A stretch of 64,000 nucleotides of DNA, from positions 3,869,501-3,933,500 of the forward strand of contig JAWRVZ010000051.1 in the NCBI GenBank assembly GCA_037043235.1, in the 5' to 3' direction. The notes under the pieces are model-generated. The model made no database searches. It worked only from the letters and a program-made list of their open reading frames with translations, and had not been told where the DNA came from. Below are positions 62,621 to 64,000 of this stretch, in pieces; the stretch's first letter is position 1; every line of letters begins with the position of its first letter. The position numbers were made by a program, and so were the translations under genes. The stretch comes from Rhodeus uyekii (lineage: Eukaryota > Chordata > Actinopteri > Cypriniformes > Acheilognathidae).

Positions 62621-64000
62621 TAGGTTGTTTCTTCTGTTATAAAATCCATTTAATACATTCTATTTATGTATTTGGGTTGGGGGGGGGGTCTGTGGTCCAT
62701 GACATTCTTCAGAGGCTCAGATTAGACTTCCTCTAACTATAGAGCTCAATTCTCTGCACCCCTCAACTGCTCTTTAGTTTAGTGTGCGAGTGCTGAGCCA
62801 CCTTCATTAATGTCACCTGACATCGGCCACATTTGGTGGATTTACTACATTTCATTAGTGAATGTTAAGTTGTGGTTTTACACAGGATAACTCACCCTAC
62901 CCTTACTCTATACGTTTTTTGGGGGAACGTTTGTACAATTAAGTTTAGTGCACACTGGAAATTATTTATTGCTTGCATTATTTGTAACGTCCCCACATTT
63001 AGTGGCTGCACTGGCAGGCAAAATATTCATTTTTATAGCATACACACACCATAAAATCTCATGTTGATATAGTTTCCTTTGAAACCACGTGTAGTCTCTT
63101 GTATGCACCTAAAAGGTGGTTTTAGTTTAGTTAAATGGTGTTTGTAAGCTATAAAGCGGGTTCTATACTATGAACTCTTCAAATCTGCAGGAAGGGTTGA
63201 GGGATTTATTCGGGGTTGGTCCCGAGTGTTAGAGGAGCTTTGGAAGCTGCTTTGCATTTGCTGAAAGGGAAATGTACTCCACAGCAAATATTTACTTGCT
63301 TGGGTGGGGAAGTTGTTTTGTTGTTTTTTTTCTTTCAGAAAAGGTTTTTTTCTTCACTCTCATTTCTACCTCAAAGTTCAAACTGGGGGAAAAAACAACT
63401 GTTTATCAGTTACTACAGAGAAGCAGATATTATATCACTAAGTGCCGTAGTTGAGCTAGCGCTTACTGTGCCTCGTGTTTGTAATGCCTAGAAATAAAAC
63501 CATGTCTAATTTACTGCAATAATAATAAAAGACGACATTTAATTAATGACTGCAGAAGCCACACAACTTTACTATACAATGTTTATTTGCATTAAATGTT
63601 AGTAACTGCATTTTAAATGTCTATACAATGATCAGTTCCCTTTATAGTCCATCAAAATCAAAACAGTTGACAATATTACTGCATTCGGTTAAACACCATA
63701 TATGAAAACAGTTGCATCATATGAAATCGAATGTAATAAAAATATGATTGTATAAACAAAATTTCAGTTATTGCATCAGTGCATATTTAGCAGCATAGAT
63801 GATTGCCAAAAGGCACATAGTGAGTAAAATAGGAAGTGAAAAGAAAAAAAAAAGATTTGTAGGACAAGACTTTAAACAAGTCAAAAATGAATTATGCAGT
63901 GGTTATGTCCCTTGAGATTTAAGAATGTGCTATTTCAAATGCTTTAATAATAATAATAAAATAAAAAAAGTACGATACATGTATTGGACCCACGGTGAAT
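62621..64000. other. Unassigned sequence downstream of chfr
   Basis: No coding region recognised. AATAAA occurs on the plus strand at 63493-63498 and on the minus strand at 63582-63587 (TTTATT), a layout that would suit a long chfr 3' UTR facing the 3' UTR of a convergent gene beyond the window. This is inference only. Confidence 0.35.

Overview
The window is vertebrate nuclear DNA, most likely from a cypriniform or closely related otophysan fish. Short exons with GT/AG borders sit in large introns. The genes match vertebrate families. The interspersed repeats are of cyprinid type: a TTAAAGGAATAGTTCA-bounded MITE, a repeat with an 'AGTCTTCAGTGTCACATGA' core, tRNA-head SINEs, hAT and Tc1 elements, and long TG/TA/CT microsatellites.

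Two protein-coding genes lie on the + strand. (1) 16628-32754 holds the 3' part of an AUTS2-family gene, best called fbrsl1. Thirteen coding exons join in phase into 1,016 residues ending at a TAA at 32752-32754; the 5' exons are not recognised and probably lie upstream of the window. (2) 48983-61471 holds a complete chfr gene. Seventeen coding exons join in phase into 656 residues with an N-terminal FHA domain, a central C3HC4 RING and a C-terminal cysteine-rich region ending in a PBZ zinc finger. FBRSL1 belongs to the AUTS2/FBRS family associated with variant PRC1 chromatin complexes. CHFR is a mitotic-checkpoint ubiquitin ligase. The two share no known pathway; in human both lie on distal 12q24.33.

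Layout: 1-16.6 kb has no exon I can identify and is probably a large fbrsl1 intron with scattered MITEs. 16.6-33.8 kb is fbrsl1 with its 3' UTR. 33.9-47.6 kb is intergenic, with palindromic MITEs, a nested Tigger-like insertion, a tRNA-Ser-derived segment and a probable solo LTR whose 5' half has expanded into a 29-unit minisatellite. 47.1-47.6 kb is a roughly 530-bp polypyrimidine tract just ahead of chfr. 48.9-61.5 kb is chfr, whose introns hold several nested DNA transposons. 61.5-64 kb is 3' UTR and unassigned sequence.

I found no undescribed gene system. The most informative observations are structural: a Tc1-like element with its transposase 3' half inverted in place; two nested insertions whose empty sites can be read from other copies; a higher-order minisatellite inside an LTR; a candidate frame-breaking cassette exon in fbrsl1; and a tandem donor on a 30-nt fbrsl1 microexon. 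All identifications come from reading the sequence and recalling families. No alignment or database search was run.
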